Shown: positions 22,120 through 31,198 of the stretch, in pieces
How the letters are laid out: each line of letters starts with the position of its first letter
Position numbering within the stretch: the first letter of the stretch is position 1
Assembly: GCF_001277175.1 (NCBI RefSeq)
Contig: NZ_CP012257.1
Span: forward strand, 3,534,001 to 3,598,000
Source of the DNA: Cronobacter universalis NCTC 9529
GTDB taxonomy: Bacteria; Pseudomonadota; Gammaproteobacteria; Enterobacterales; Enterobacteriaceae
Reading direction: 5' to 3'
Length of the DNA stretch: 64,000 nt
The notes under the pieces: generated by a model
Seen by the model: the letters and a program-made list of their open reading frames with translations, nothing else
Databases searched by the model: none
What the model was told of the DNA's origin: nothing
Position numbers and translations under genes: made by a program

Positions 22120-23820
22120 TCAGGCAATGATGTTTTCATACCGGCTGCGGGTCTGTGTCGCCTGCGCCGCCGTCTGGCTGAACGCGGCGGCAGTGGTAGG
22201 CCCGCCGGTGCCGGGGTGTGAATGGCTGGCGCACTGGCTGGCCAGCTGTGCCAGCAGGTCTATGGTTTCCAGCATCATTTGCAGCGTGTTAACGCTTTCG
22301 CTGCCGATGTGTACCGTTGGCCCCATAATTTGCTGACCGCCCGCCGCGACGCTTTTACGCAGCTGCGCGATTTTCTCAGTCAGCCCGCCATCGGTCTGCG
22401 TCTCGATACCGCCCTTCGCGTGCGTTTTCTGCTGACCGTCAATTTCAGCTTCGGCATCACCTTCCACGCGGGCCAGAAACTTGCCGCTGGCCGCGATGGC
22501 GTAATCGCCGGTGGCCACATGCTGAACGGCACCGGCCAGCAGGCTGACCGCTCCCAGTACCGTGGTTTTATCCGTGGCTTTTACCGTGGTTTCACGGCTG
22601 ACCAGCTCGCGGCGCTCCCGGTCAGCGGTCACTTCGCGGCTCATGGATGTTTCGCTGATGGTCTGGTCAGTCTTGCGCACCCAGTCACCGGCCTGCGTGA
22701 CGCGTTGTGACACTTCCTCGCGTTGTTGTTGCAGCTGCTCACCCGGCTTCACGTCCGGCAGGCTTGTGCCATCCGGTACGGTCTGGCGCACAAACGGCTT
22801 ATCCGCACGCCCGCCGGTAAAGCCCACTTCGACCAGCGTGCCTTCCGGCGGAAACTGGAACATCCCCGAATCATTACCGGCCATCGGCACCGGCAGCGGC
22901 ACGGCGGAATACACCGGCGTGTTACCGTCCGGCTTACCGTCTGCGTCAAGCAGCTGCACGTCAACGGCGTAGCGCGGGCGGAACGGATCGGAAAAATTCC
23001 CGCTGCTCACCGGCTCGCTGTGCGCGACCACCCGCGCGAATTTCGGCAGATGCAGCCCGGACGCCAGCTCTGGATAATGCGCCTCTATCTGGCGCTGTAC
23101 CGGGGTTTTCTGTAGGGGCCTGCCGGTTGCCTTATCGCGCGGCGTCCATGTGATGGTCATGTTGTCACCGGACAGGTTTACTTTCGTCACCCGCTGGCCG
23201 TTCACCTCCACACCGGGGCGCAGGGTCTGCACCAGGGGAATGGTCATGGTGTTGCCACCGGCAGCGCCCTGGTTAAAGTCGGCCGGAATCTCCACGGGCC
23301 GACCGGCAAACAGCGCTTTTTCCGCGCCGCCCAGGTAAAGAGATCCATCCGGCAACTGATACCAGACGTAATCATTCACACCGAACGCGCGACCCAGATT
23401 ATCCAGCAGCTGGAAACCGCTGCCGGAATGGGTGAAGTGTGGGATCGGCCTGTCGCTGTAGGCCGCATCCGGCACCGTTACCGTGATGCCACTGTGCTCT
23501 GTCAGCCAGCTGGCGATTTCTTTCAGCGTGGGATGCTGGAACGAACAGGGCCAGCTGCGCTCGAACACGCCGACCAGCTCACGCACAAAGAGACGCTGGA
23601 AACCTTTTTCGGCGGGCTGTGAACGCTCGACGTAGCCGGTAAACCAGCGCAGCAATAAATCGCTGTACCCCACATCAAGCCGCACCAGTTTTCCGGTGTA
23701 GTCCGTGTCGGTTTCCACTGTGATAAATCCCCGCCCGCAGCTGTTCAGCTCAAGCGCCATATTCACATCAACCAGATGCACCTCATCCGTGGACAGGTAC
23801 AGACGTTTAACCGGCTTCAT
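22120..23820 (-). CDS. Phage baseplate hub-spike protein, VgrG/gp27-gp5-like
   Basis: A 566-residue protein. Residues 1 to about 230 resemble a gp27/gpD-type hub domain. About 260-390 look like an OB-fold spike region (FQFPPEGTLVEVGFTGG, DKPFVRQTV). The last 170 residues have repetitive segments typical of a trimeric spike (VARVEGDAEAEIDG-like runs) and a C-terminal His-rich SHSHPGTGGPT stretch that could bind a metal at the tip. It is likely the membrane-puncturing needle of a contractile tail. It is the last gene of a minus-strand operon and lies 2 bp after the previous gene. Assignment is by domain plan, not by close family match. Confidence 0.7.
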   Translation of the reverse strand: MKPVKRLYLSTDEVHLVDVNMALELNSCGRGFITVETDTDYTGKLVRLDVGYSDLLLRWFTGYVERSQPAEKGFQRLFVRELVGVFERSWPCSFQHPTLKEIASWLTEHSGITVTVPDAAYSDRPIPHFTHSGSGFQLLDNLGRAFGVNDYVWYQLPDGSLYLGGAEKALFAGRPVEIPADFNQGAAGGNTMTIPLVQTLRPGVEVNGQRVTKVNLSGDNMTITWTPRDKATGRPLQKTPVQRQIEAHYPELASGLHLPKFARVVAHSEPVSSGNFSDPFRPRYAVDVQLLDADGKPDGNTPVYSAVPLPVPMAGNDSGMFQFPPEGTLVEVGFTGGRADKPFVRQTVPDGTSLPDVKPGEQLQQQREEVSQRVTQAGDWVRKTDQTISETSMSREVTADRERRELVSRETTVKATDKTTVLGAVSLLAGAVQHVATGDYAIAASGKFLARVEGDAEAEIDGQQKTHAKGGIETQTDGGLTEKIAQLRKSVAAGGQQIMGPTVHIGSESVNTLQMMLETIDLLAQLASQCASHSHPGTGGPTTAAAFSQTAAQATQTRSRYENIIA

Positions 23821-23822
23821 GC

Positions 23823-24371
23823 TTACCCCAGCGCATCGTTAACAGGTTTAAGTACCTTGCGTTCAAACCATGACAGCGTTTCCGCATCCTCACCGGCACT
23901 GGTCTGGCTGGCTGCGCCGCCACCGGCACCGGCTTTTTGCGTTTTGCTGGTCGTTCTAGACGTCGCCCGCGCTTCGCGTTTTTCCTGCACGCTCAGATGT
24001 TCGGCCAGCGTGAACGTGACCAGCCAGCTCATGCGGCCATCCTGCGGCGGTGCGTCCACCGTGCCGGTAAACGTGGCTTCACGCAGGTTAACGGCGCGCG
24101 CCACCTCGTTGGCCACGCGGTAAACCTGCCGTTTGCCGCCTGCATCCGTGGCGTTCGCCAGGGCGAAAATGCGTGACAGCGTGCTGATTTGCTTAAACGG
24201 CACTTCACCCACCACGCGCAGTTCTTTGCCTTTGGCTCCCTGCTCGGCTTTTGTAGTGGCGCTGGTCTGCCCGCTCTGGTCTTTATCCTGGAATTGCTGG
24301 CTTATCGTCACGCGCATGTTTTTCAGCGGTATGGCTTCGCCATTAAGCGCCAGCATGATTGTCGAGGTCAT
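23823..24371 (-). CDS. Putative phage baseplate protein
   Basis: A 182-residue protein (MTSTIMLALNGEAIPLKNM...) with an N-terminal beta-rich part, a loop rich in Gln, Ser and Thr (residues 28-45) and a charged Ala/Gly-rich linker before a short C-terminal helix. It starts inside the end of the preceding fragment (29-bp overlap) and is followed 2 bp later by the hub-spike gene, so translation is probably coupled and the products probably assemble together. I recognise the neighbourhood as baseplate genes but not a specific family. Confidence 0.6.
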   Translation of the reverse strand: MTSTIMLALNGEAIPLKNMRVTISQQFQDKDQSGQTSATTKAEQGAKGKELRVVGEVPFKQISTLSRIFALANATDAGGKRQVYRVANEVARAVNLREATFTGTVDAPPQDGRMSWLVTFTLAEHLSVQEKREARATSRTTSKTQKAGAGGGAASQTSAGEDAETLSWFERKVLKPVNDALG

Positions 24372-24866
24372 GGATCATTCCCTTAATTCCGTCGAGATTA
24401 TCACCGGCCAGCATGATGGCCGCGCTGTGTACGGCAGACGGCTGCGGGATGCCCTGCATCAGCGCCCGCGTCAGTGTGGCCGCGTCGCCCTTCGCCGTGA
24501 AAACCCAGGCGCGGGCGCTTTTGCCGGTTAACTGTGAAAGTCCGTCTGCCAGCTGAGAAAGCAGCCCGGCACGCTCGGCGGCGAACCCGGCAAGCGCAGT
24601 TTTCATTCCGGCCATATCAATACCGGCACTCGCCTGCGCCTGGGCGCTGGCCACGGCTCTGGCGTTCATTACCGCCCGGCTTGTTGGCACAGAAAGCGGC
24701 AGCGCAGCGGGAAGGCCGCCGCCACTGCGCGCCGGCAGCTGCATCCGTACCGTGGCAAGCTCCGCCGCCGAACGCGCCAGGCGGCTCACCTGCGTAAACG
24801 CAGGCGCCGGAAAAACGGCGGTCAGCGCATCGAGACGCTTTATAAAATCGTCCTGCGTCTGGCCGG
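24343..24866 (-). pseudogene. C-terminal fragment of a phage tail or baseplate protein
   Basis: The frame reads through about 170 residues rich in Ala and helical heptads (for example SRLARSAAELATVRMQLPAR and AGLLSQLADGLSQLTGKSAR) and ends at 24343. Its apparent first 20 residues are out-of-frame capsid sequence, so the original N-terminus was lost when a deletion joined this gene to the capsid gene near 24866. It may have encoded a tail-associated or DNA-circulation-type protein. Only the fused remnant remains. Confidence 0.65.
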
Positions 24867-25453
24867 TAATCCCCTTTGTCATCCAGCGTGACGGCATCGG
24901 TGATAATCTGCTTACCACTTTCAAAGCCTTTCATGAGCTTGTGCCAGCCGATGTTCACATCCTCGCCGTTCGGGTTTTGCTCCGGATCGGTTGTCTTTTC
25001 CACGCGATTACCGTTAAAACCGATGCGCAGCATATCCAGTGCAAACGCCTGGTTAGAGAAGGTCTGAACGAGGTTGAAAAACTCGTTTTCCTCTTTACCT
25101 GCATTTGCCCAGACGGACAGCAAATCCCACTTAAGCGCGGCGCAGGAATCGGTTTCGACCAGCTTATAATCGTTACCGTCCACACCGACGCTACGCATGA
25201 AGCGGCCGCCTTCCTTGCGCCCGGTATGCAGCGCCGAGGAACCCACGCTGACCACCTGGCCGGACAGCTGATCGACATCCGCACAGGTAATCATGTTGAG
25301 AAATTCCACCGCTTCCAGCAGCGCCAGGCGCAGCGCGGTTTCTTTCGGGTCAGTCAGCGAGAAATAACGGTCGGTCTGCTGGACGTTATAGCCCTGGCAG
25401 AGTGCCGCCGAATATGCGCCAATGAGATCACGCGCACGTTGATTAAGTTGCAT
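24866..25453 (-). pseudogene. Major capsid protein gpN, 3'-truncated
   Basis: The first 196 or so codons match the P2 gpN capsid family, starting MQLNQRARDLIGAYSAALCQ and including GSSALHTGRK and the segment ending DAVTLDDKGDY. At about 24866 the family sequence stops and the frame runs on for about 80 nonsense residues to 24617, which are the neighbouring gene read out of frame. About 45 percent of the capsid is missing. It follows the scaffold gene O1, in P2 order. Confidence 0.85.
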
Positions 25454-25513
25454 AATATTCCCTCGCGTTAACGCGATATAAATTAATTCCCGGTTACAGG
25501 AACGAAGAAGAAA

Positions 25514-26338
25514 TTAAAGGACGTTAAAACGTGGCTTCTTATCCTGCTGGCCAAAATTACGCTTCGGCAGCTTCGTGACTTTTTCATCCAGCTTGCCAAA
25601 ATTCGCCAGAATGGTGCCAAGGCTATCGCGAAGGCGCGCGAAATCTTCGGTATCCATGACTTCGGCAACCTTATCCATATCACCGGACAATTCGCGCAAC
25701 TGGTTTTCGACCGCACTCACACGGCCTTCCAGTTCATTGACTGCATTAGCCAGCACATTAAGCTGATCGTCGCCTGAAGGCGTTTCCGTTTCGTCGCCCT
25801 CAGCAAAGTTTTTCGTTTTCGGTTTAAGACCAAAATAAGACTGCCAGTTATTTTTCATTTCTTTTTCCTGAATAAATTTACCGTCGCAGGTAATTACACA
25901 TCCGTAATAACCCGCTTTATTGGCCTTGCGCCTGTTAAAGCGCAGCCGGGTTGTTCCCACGCTGGCCGGTCTGTCAGTCACCGCCAGCCCTTCCAGATAG
26001 GTACGGCCTGTATTGCGAAAATTGCCGTCTGGCGTCAGTTCCACAGAGAAATAGATAAGCTGGTCATAGCGGTTCGCTTCGAGCAGGTAAGCATTGGGGC
26101 GTATCTGGGCATAAAGGCGGTATAATCCGTCCTCCCCTTCCTCCCCCATGACATCCAGCACCTCACCAAAGTTTCCGCAATTCTTTTCGTGCTCGGGCCA
26201 GATTAATGCCCCGTACCACTGCCGGTTATAAGTTTCAGCAGCATCAACCAGCCACTGTCTTTTTAATTCCCGGCCATCAACCGTATCTCCTTCCGTTGCG
26301 ATGCAAAGCCAGTCAGTGCGTAAATGCGATTGCGACAT
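25514..26338 (-). CDS. Capsid scaffolding/protease protein gpO of prophage 1
   Basis: A 274-residue GPO-family protein: CIATEGDTVDGREL near the N-terminus, LIWPEHEKNCGNFGEVLDV (with the His of the serine protease region), YFSVELTPDGNFRNTGRTYL (active-site Ser region) and a C-terminal coiled coil of about 70 residues that acts as scaffold. The ATG at 26338 follows GGGGGGAT; two ATGs lie slightly upstream. It is divergent from the terminase gene, as in P2. It appears intact but lacks a functional capsid partner. Confidence 0.85.
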   Translation of the reverse strand: MSQSHLRTDWLCIATEGDTVDGRELKRQWLVDAAETYNRQWYGALIWPEHEKNCGNFGEVLDVMGEEGEDGLYRLYAQIRPNAYLLEANRYDQLIYFSVELTPDGNFRNTGRTYLEGLAVTDRPASVGTTRLRFNRRKANKAGYYGCVITCDGKFIQEKEMKNNWQSYFGLKPKTKNFAEGDETETPSGDDQLNVLANAVNELEGRVSAVENQLRELSGDMDKVAEVMDTEDFARLRDSLGTILANFGKLDEKVTKLPKRNFGQQDKKPRFNVL

Positions 26339-26501
26339 ATCCCCCCTGATTGCTGCCATCATGTTGCGGAATGAATTATTACGAAATAAACCCGACGTCG
26401 CACGCCGCTTTATTCTTATCAGTTCGGATATAACGCCTTTCCCGAATAAGTACGAACTGACACCACCGTCTTATAAAAAAGTCGCAGGCATAATAAAGGC
26501 T

Positions 26502-26985
26502 ATGGCTAAATACTCAGACGAATTAAAAGGCGTTGTACGCTCGCTTTATCTGCGCCGTTATACGCCGAAAGAAATTGCATCAGAATTAAATCTGCCGAAT
26601 GCGCGGATCGTTTACTACTGGGCGGAAAAATACAGCTGGGCGGATTTACTCAGTTTTGAAAGTACAGAGGAGGCGATAGAGCGCCGCTATCAGCTGCTTG
26701 CCGGGCGGGATAACAAAACCGACCTGGATTTAAAAGAGATGGACATGCTGATCGCGCACGCCACAAAACTGCGGGCGCAAAGCAACAAGCATAAAGAGAA
26801 GCTGGCAACCGGCCATCCGCCGCACCACCACGCAGGCCGGTGGCGCAATGACCTTTGTCGCAGACCGTACCACGGACACCGGACACGCCGAGGCGTTCTG
26901 GGCCATCGCGCACGCCCTGCATAACGAACCCCTTAACTATGAAAACCGACCCAAATCGCGTTGGAGGCTCAGACAATCCGCATGA
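26502..26985 (+). pseudogene. Terminase large subunit gpP of prophage 1, internally deleted
   Basis: The first 100 or so codons (MAKYSDELKGVVRSLYLRRY..., helix-turn-helix DNA-binding start) match the P2 gpP family. Around 26808 the frame shifts. A second frame then encodes the family C-terminus, AIRRTTTQAGGAMTFVADRT and TGHAEAFWAIAHALHNEPL, and ends at 26985 overlapping the portal ATG. About 420 codons, including the ATPase and nuclease centres, are gone. It cannot package DNA. Confidence 0.85.
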
Positions 26986-28022
26986 GTAAGAAGAAATTCC
27001 GCGCCGCAAAGCGCCAGGACAGCAGCAAACCGGCGCGCAGCATGAGCATTCTGCGCTTCGGCAAACCCGAACCGGTACTGACCACCGGCACCGATTACCG
27101 CGATGTGTGGTATGACAACGACGCCGAACACTACACGCTGCCGATTGACCGGCTGGCGCTGGCGCAGCTTATTAACCTGAACGGCCAGCACGGCGGCATC
27201 ATTCATGCCCGTAAAAACATGGTTCTGGCGGATTATCAGGGCGGCGGTCTGTCACGTGACGAAATGGAGGCAGGTGCCTTTGATTTTCTGACGTTCGGCG
27301 ACGTGGCCATTCTGAAGGTACGCAACGGCTGGGGCGACGTGATCGGCCTGGTACCGCTGCCGGGGCTCTACACCCGCCGCCGCAAAACGGGTGAATTTGT
27401 CGTTCTGCAGGATGGCGAGCCGATTGTTTACCCGCAGGACGACATCATTTTCATCAAGATGTATGACCCGCAGCAGCACATCTATGGCCTGCCGGATTAC
27501 ATCGGCGGTATTCACTCCGCCCTGCTGAACAGTGAGGCGGTAATTTTTCGCCGCCGCTATTACCACAACGGCGCGCACACCGGCGGCATTCTCTACACGC
27601 GCGATCCCAGCCTGACCGATGAGATGGAAGAAGAAATCGAACGCCAGTTGCGTGACAGCAAAGGCATCGGCAACTTTTCCACCATTCTGGTGAACATTCC
27701 GGGCGGCGATAAAGAAGGCGTGCAGTTTATTCAGATGGGGGATATTTCCGCAAAGGACGAGTTTGCCAGCGTGAAAAACATCAGTGCGCAGGACGTGCTG
27801 AACGCCCACCGGTTCCCGGCAGGGCTCGCCGGTATCATCCCGGAAAATGCGGCCGGGCTGGGTGACGTTGAGAAAGCAGAGAGGACGTATAAAAAGAACG
27901 AGGTGGCCCCTATTCAGCGCCGCTTTATGCAGGCGGTAAACGCCGATCCGGAGGTGCCCGAACGCCTTCACCTTAATTTCGATTTAAGCTACCTGGAAGC
28001 GGGCCGGGAAGGTGCATCCTGA
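26982..28022 (+). CDS. Portal protein gpQ of prophage 1
   Basis: A 346-residue PBSX/P2-type portal protein (P2 gpQ 344 aa). Conserved stretches include FLTFGDVAILKVRNGWG, YGLPDYIGGIHSALLN, FRRRYYHNGAHTGGILY and DVLNAHRFPAGLAGIIPENA. The ATG overlaps the terminase stop (ATGA). It appears complete. It differs clearly from the second portal at 32968, so the two sets come from different phages rather than from a recent duplication. Confidence 0.9.
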   Translation: MSKKKFRAAKRQDSSKPARSMSILRFGKPEPVLTTGTDYRDVWYDNDAEHYTLPIDRLALAQLINLNGQHGGIIHARKNMVLADYQGGGLSRDEMEAGAFDFLTFGDVAILKVRNGWGDVIGLVPLPGLYTRRRKTGEFVVLQDGEPIVYPQDDIIFIKMYDPQQHIYGLPDYIGGIHSALLNSEAVIFRRRYYHNGAHTGGILYTRDPSLTDEMEEEIERQLRDSKGIGNFSTILVNIPGGDKEGVQFIQMGDISAKDEFASVKNISAQDVLNAHRFPAGLAGIIPENAAGLGDVEKAERTYKKNEVAPIQRRFMQAVNADPEVPERLHLNFDLSYLEAGREGAS

Positions 28023-28072
28023 TGCGAAAAAGGTTAAAATCCAGGCATGTTTTGGCAGCTGGAGCATGGAAT

Positions 28073-28342
28073 ATGCGCGTTTTAAAAATCGAATGTCCGG
28101 AGTGCGGCTCTAAGGCTGTTATTCGTAAAACCAACCGGAAGCACCGGCAGATATCAGATATTTACTGCGCCTGTGCTGATGTGGAGTGTGGCCATACTTT
28201 CGTAATGAATCTGACATTCTCACACACCCTCAGCCCAAGCGCGAAAACCGGCGACGTGATGGTGCAAAAAATCTTAAGCGCCCTGTCGCCGGATCAAAAA
28301 CAAATGGCGCTGGATTTACTGAAAGCCACATCAACCGCGTAA
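28073..28342 (+). CDS. Ogr/Delta-type zinc-finger transcription activator
   Basis: An 89-residue protein with CPECGSKAVIRKT at the N-terminus and a second Cys pair in YCACADVECGHTF, the pattern of the P2 Ogr / P4 Delta activators, followed by MNLTFSHTLSPS, the usual sequence after the finger. These proteins bind upstream of late promoters and recruit RNA polymerase through the alpha subunit. The ATG at 28073 follows GGAG. In P2 the gene lies beside D at the other end of the late genes; here it follows the portal gene. Confidence 0.88.
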   Translation: MRVLKIECPECGSKAVIRKTNRKHRQISDIYCACADVECGHTFVMNLTFSHTLSPSAKTGDVMVQKILSALSPDQKQMALDLLKATSTA

Positions 28343-28345
28343 AAC

Positions 28346-28368
28346 GCCCCATCATGGGGCAATTCTTT
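28346..28368 (+). terminator. Hairpin after the ogr-like gene
   Basis: GCCCCA / TGGGGC with a 3-base loop, then AATTCTTTT. A short weak terminator. Confidence 0.5.
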
Positions 28369-28490
28369 TCACATCTAATGATATTCCTGTTTGCAAAACC
28401 GTGATCTCAAAAGTGTTTTGGATATAAAATCGGTGCGATATACTTTTCTCATTTTATAATACTTCAAGATCTTTTAGGAGGCTTCTAAAG

Positions 28491-29528
28491 ATGTCCGTTT
28501 CAAAATTAGTAGAGAAATTATGGGAAACAGTAGGTGCAAAAAGCATAAGCGCTTTATGTAAGCCCGGGCAAATCCGCCGAGAAGGCCTAGCCAATATTGA
28601 AATCGAAAGAAAAAAAATGCTCATTTTGGCTCAAACAGAAAAAGAAATAGAAGATATTAAAAGTGGTAAGGCCATAGTTTCCCTAAATGATTTCAATAAC
28701 CCCAAGATTATTTCATTGGAAGGAGAACAACAATATGACAAATCCGGTTCAATGGAGCCTTATATTAACATGGATAGTTTAACTAAAACAATTAGAGCTA
28801 ATTTTCTTGCCAACGAACTTCAGAAAGAAATGAACATTGCAAACTCATTAATCATCGCTGAAGAAATACTTTCCACAGACCAAACCGAACCGACAACAGA
28901 ACAAATAGAAGATGATTGGTTATATCGATGGAGAGATAGTGCAAGCACTAGTAGTTCAGAAAAACTGCAAGAACTTTGGGGCCGAATACTTGCTGGAGAA
29001 ATGAAAAGCCCGGGTTCTTATTCACTAAGAACTATAGATTTCATAAAAAACCTCACTCAAAAAGAAGCAACTCAGATTCAAAAGCTTTTTTCCTTTGTTT
29101 TCTTTGGAAATATCATAAAAAACAAAGAGATAGGAGAGGATTTTAATAATGAATATTTAAAAGAGCAGTTAAGATTTGGTTTCTTATCTGAAATGCAAGC
29201 GCTGGGAGTCATTTCTGGTGTAGAATCATTTGGTTTGACTTCAACTTTCAAATCCCTTAAGGAAGAGGAATTCTACCACTTTTATATTTACAATGATAAA
29301 GTGATGCAAATTACGCATAATGACCCCAAAAAAGAGTTAATACTTGGAGTAATAATTCTTACGCCTTTAGGTCATGAGTTAAGAAGTTTGTGCCCCGTAA
29401 CTATTGACAGTACATATCTTAATTATGTGATAGAACTTATTAAGTCCTTAGGGTTTAAAATCACCATTGGCGATTATATAGAGGATACAGATGGACGATG
29501 TTATTCTAGGAACAATGTAGAAGTTTAA
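28491..29528 (+). CDS. DUF2806-like protein, prophage cargo
   Basis: A 345-residue protein resembling the DUF2806 family. The N-terminus has a short helical region and a KPGQIRREG motif followed by a charged coiled coil. A central block, WLYRWRDSASTSSSEKLQELWGRILAGE plus SPGSYSLRTIDFIKNL in two parts, is the family hallmark. The rest is mixed alpha/beta. A strong AGGAGG site precedes the ATG. The gene is AT-rich compared with phage and host neighbours and lies in the Q-to-A cargo interval of prophage 1, a place where P2-like phages carry anti-phage genes. Function unknown; defence is an inference from position. Confidence 0.7.
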   Translation: MSVSKLVEKLWETVGAKSISALCKPGQIRREGLANIEIERKKMLILAQTEKEIEDIKSGKAIVSLNDFNNPKIISLEGEQQYDKSGSMEPYINMDSLTKTIRANFLANELQKEMNIANSLIIAEEILSTDQTEPTTEQIEDDWLYRWRDSASTSSSEKLQELWGRILAGEMKSPGSYSLRTIDFIKNLTQKEATQIQKLFSFVFFGNIIKNKEIGEDFNNEYLKEQLRFGFLSEMQALGVISGVESFGLTSTFKSLKEEEFYHFYIYNDKVMQITHNDPKKELILGVIILTPLGHELRSLCPVTIDSTYLNYVIELIKSLGFKITIGDYIEDTDGRCYSRNNVEV

Positions 29529-29582
29529 TTATAAAAAATTAGCGTTGTCAATATAATATCTAATGCTTTTGGGTTGAGGGGA

Positions 29583-29813
29583 TTATGATCCCCTCCGATG
29601 TACATTTGAAGAAAAACCAGTTCTTTCTTTTAAAATCCTCGCATCTTGGATATCCTGCGCATTTTTTCTGACCTCCTCCATTAATTCCTCGGTAAGCTCG
29701 CCAATCCACGTCAAAGCTACCGTTTTCTCTTTCGACGTCACATCATCAAAATGGGAAAATTTTGTCAGCAACTCAATACGTTCCAGCTTGGCTGATGCCT
29801 CCAACAAATCCAT
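29583..29813 (-). CDS. Small SOS-regulated phage protein
   Basis: A 76-residue acidic, mostly helical protein (MDLLEASAKLERIELLTKF...). A near-perfect LexA box lies 25 bp upstream of its ATG, and GGGGG precedes the start, so it should be made after DNA damage. In phage 186 the SOS-controlled operon next to gene A encodes the antirepressor Tum and small partners. This protein is too short to be Tum itself; it may be one of the small partners. It lies between the DUF2806-like gene and the remnant of gene A. Confidence 0.65.
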   Translation of the reverse strand: MDLLEASAKLERIELLTKFSHFDDVTSKEKTVALTWIGELTEELMEEVRKNAQDIQDARILKERTGFSSNVHRRGS

Positions 29814-29837
29814 GTAACCCCCATAAAAACACCAAAA

Positions 29838-29857
29838 TACTGTATATATAAACAGTA
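29838..29857. promoter_or_regulatory. LexA (SOS) box
   Basis: TACTGTATATATAAACAGTA matches the consensus TACTGTATATATATACAGTA at 19 of 20 positions, including the essential CTGT and ACAG arms. It is placed for the 76-residue gene at 29583. Confidence 0.9.
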
Positions 29858-29931
29858 TAGATTAAAACACAAATAGCGAAATGAAAACAAGCGTTTAAGA
29901 TGTTGCCTAAGCTATTTTCAATCCTTACAGG

Positions 29932-31032
29932 TTACGCCCACCCTGGCCATAGCTCTTGTATTGGCTCGCTTCGTTGTTCGTACAACCTGCCATTTTTGAA
30001 GAACAACGCCGACTGACCATACATCAGTCCACCGCCGCGCATTAAGATAGCGATTTCATTAACGCTTCCATCAAAACCTCGTTGGTTAAGTAAAAATTTC
30101 AATTGCCTCTGTATTCCCCTCTTCGTACAGTTATTGACAGAACTCCAAGGGGCGGCTGCGCCGCCAGAAAAACCAGCCTCCGCTGACGCTTCGGCCAACT
30201 TCGGCACAATCGCCCACTTCACCAGGCGCGTGGCGACTTCCGACCCCTGAACATGCGGGGAATAGATACCCTGAACGCGCTGCACATCCTCGCCGTATTC
30301 GTTGCCCTGTTCGGTGATTTCATATGCGAGACGCACAATAAGATCGCGGCGCGCCACCAGTGGCCCGCCCTGTAATTCCGTATACGATGCCCAGTCGCTG
30401 GCGATATCCGCCGCAGCTAAAACAGCATCCATACGCGGATCGGCCAGCTGCTGACCACGCAAACGACGCAGCTCCCGCCAGACCGTCAGCGCCGTGAAAA
30501 CCGTTTCGGGCTGGTCTTCAAATTCCAGCTCCGCCAGGGTGGCGGCAGAAATCAGGTTTTCCGGGCTTGCTTTAAAGCGGTTAAGGGGATTGGATTTGGC
30601 GGTGCGGCAGAATTCGAGGTATTCGGTGCCGAGGCTTGCCGGATCGTCAGTCACGGCCAGGCCAACCAGATAGCATTTGCCGCTGTTGGCAAAGTTCGGC
30701 TGGATTTCCATCGAGGTGTAAACCTTCTGGCCCTTTCCGACCATGTCGACCAGGTTGTCGAGCGGGGCGATTTTCGCAAACAGTGCCCATTTGCCGTTAA
30801 GCGCGGAGTCGTCATCAATCTTTTCGGCTTTCAGCTCGACCACATCGCCATAGCGGTTAAAGACGCCTTCGGGCAGGATGCCGCGCAGGTGCTCCAGGTT
30901 GATGCGACAGCCATAAACGCGTGGGTCAAAGCTCGCGGCCATTTCCTGAATATCGCCGGCGCTGATAACGCGACCGTCACAGGTGTCGCCCTCGACGCCG
31001 ATACGAAAGAATTTTGAGACTTTTTTTGCCAT
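29932..31032 (-). pseudogene. In-frame chimera: gpO N-terminus of prophage 2 fused to gpA C-terminus of prophage 1
   Basis: Residues 1-183 are a P2-type scaffold protein (MAKKVSKFFRIGVEGDTCDG to DQPETVFTALT). From about residue 184 (near base 30483) the sequence becomes the C-terminal part of a P2 replication protein A: VWRELRRLR, EYGEDVQRVQGIYSPH, WAIVPKL, AAPWSSVNNC and the end ELWPGWA. Each matches P2 gpA in order. The reading frame is open across the join, giving a 366-residue chimera. The scaffold coiled coil and the HUH nickase domain are both missing, so neither activity is expected. AGGA precedes the ATG at 31032. Confidence 0.85.
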
Positions 31033-31198
31033 TGTCAGGAGTCCTGATAGTGGGGTTACGGGTTCGGGGTTAGTTTCCCGGCGCCGCGTTTCCTTCGCTA
31101 TCAATCCCGGATGGATAAGCCGCCACACAACAGCACCTTAGCGAATCGCCGGGCGCGCTTAAGTAGCCTTGCCGTGTACCACTTACGGCGAGGCTTTC

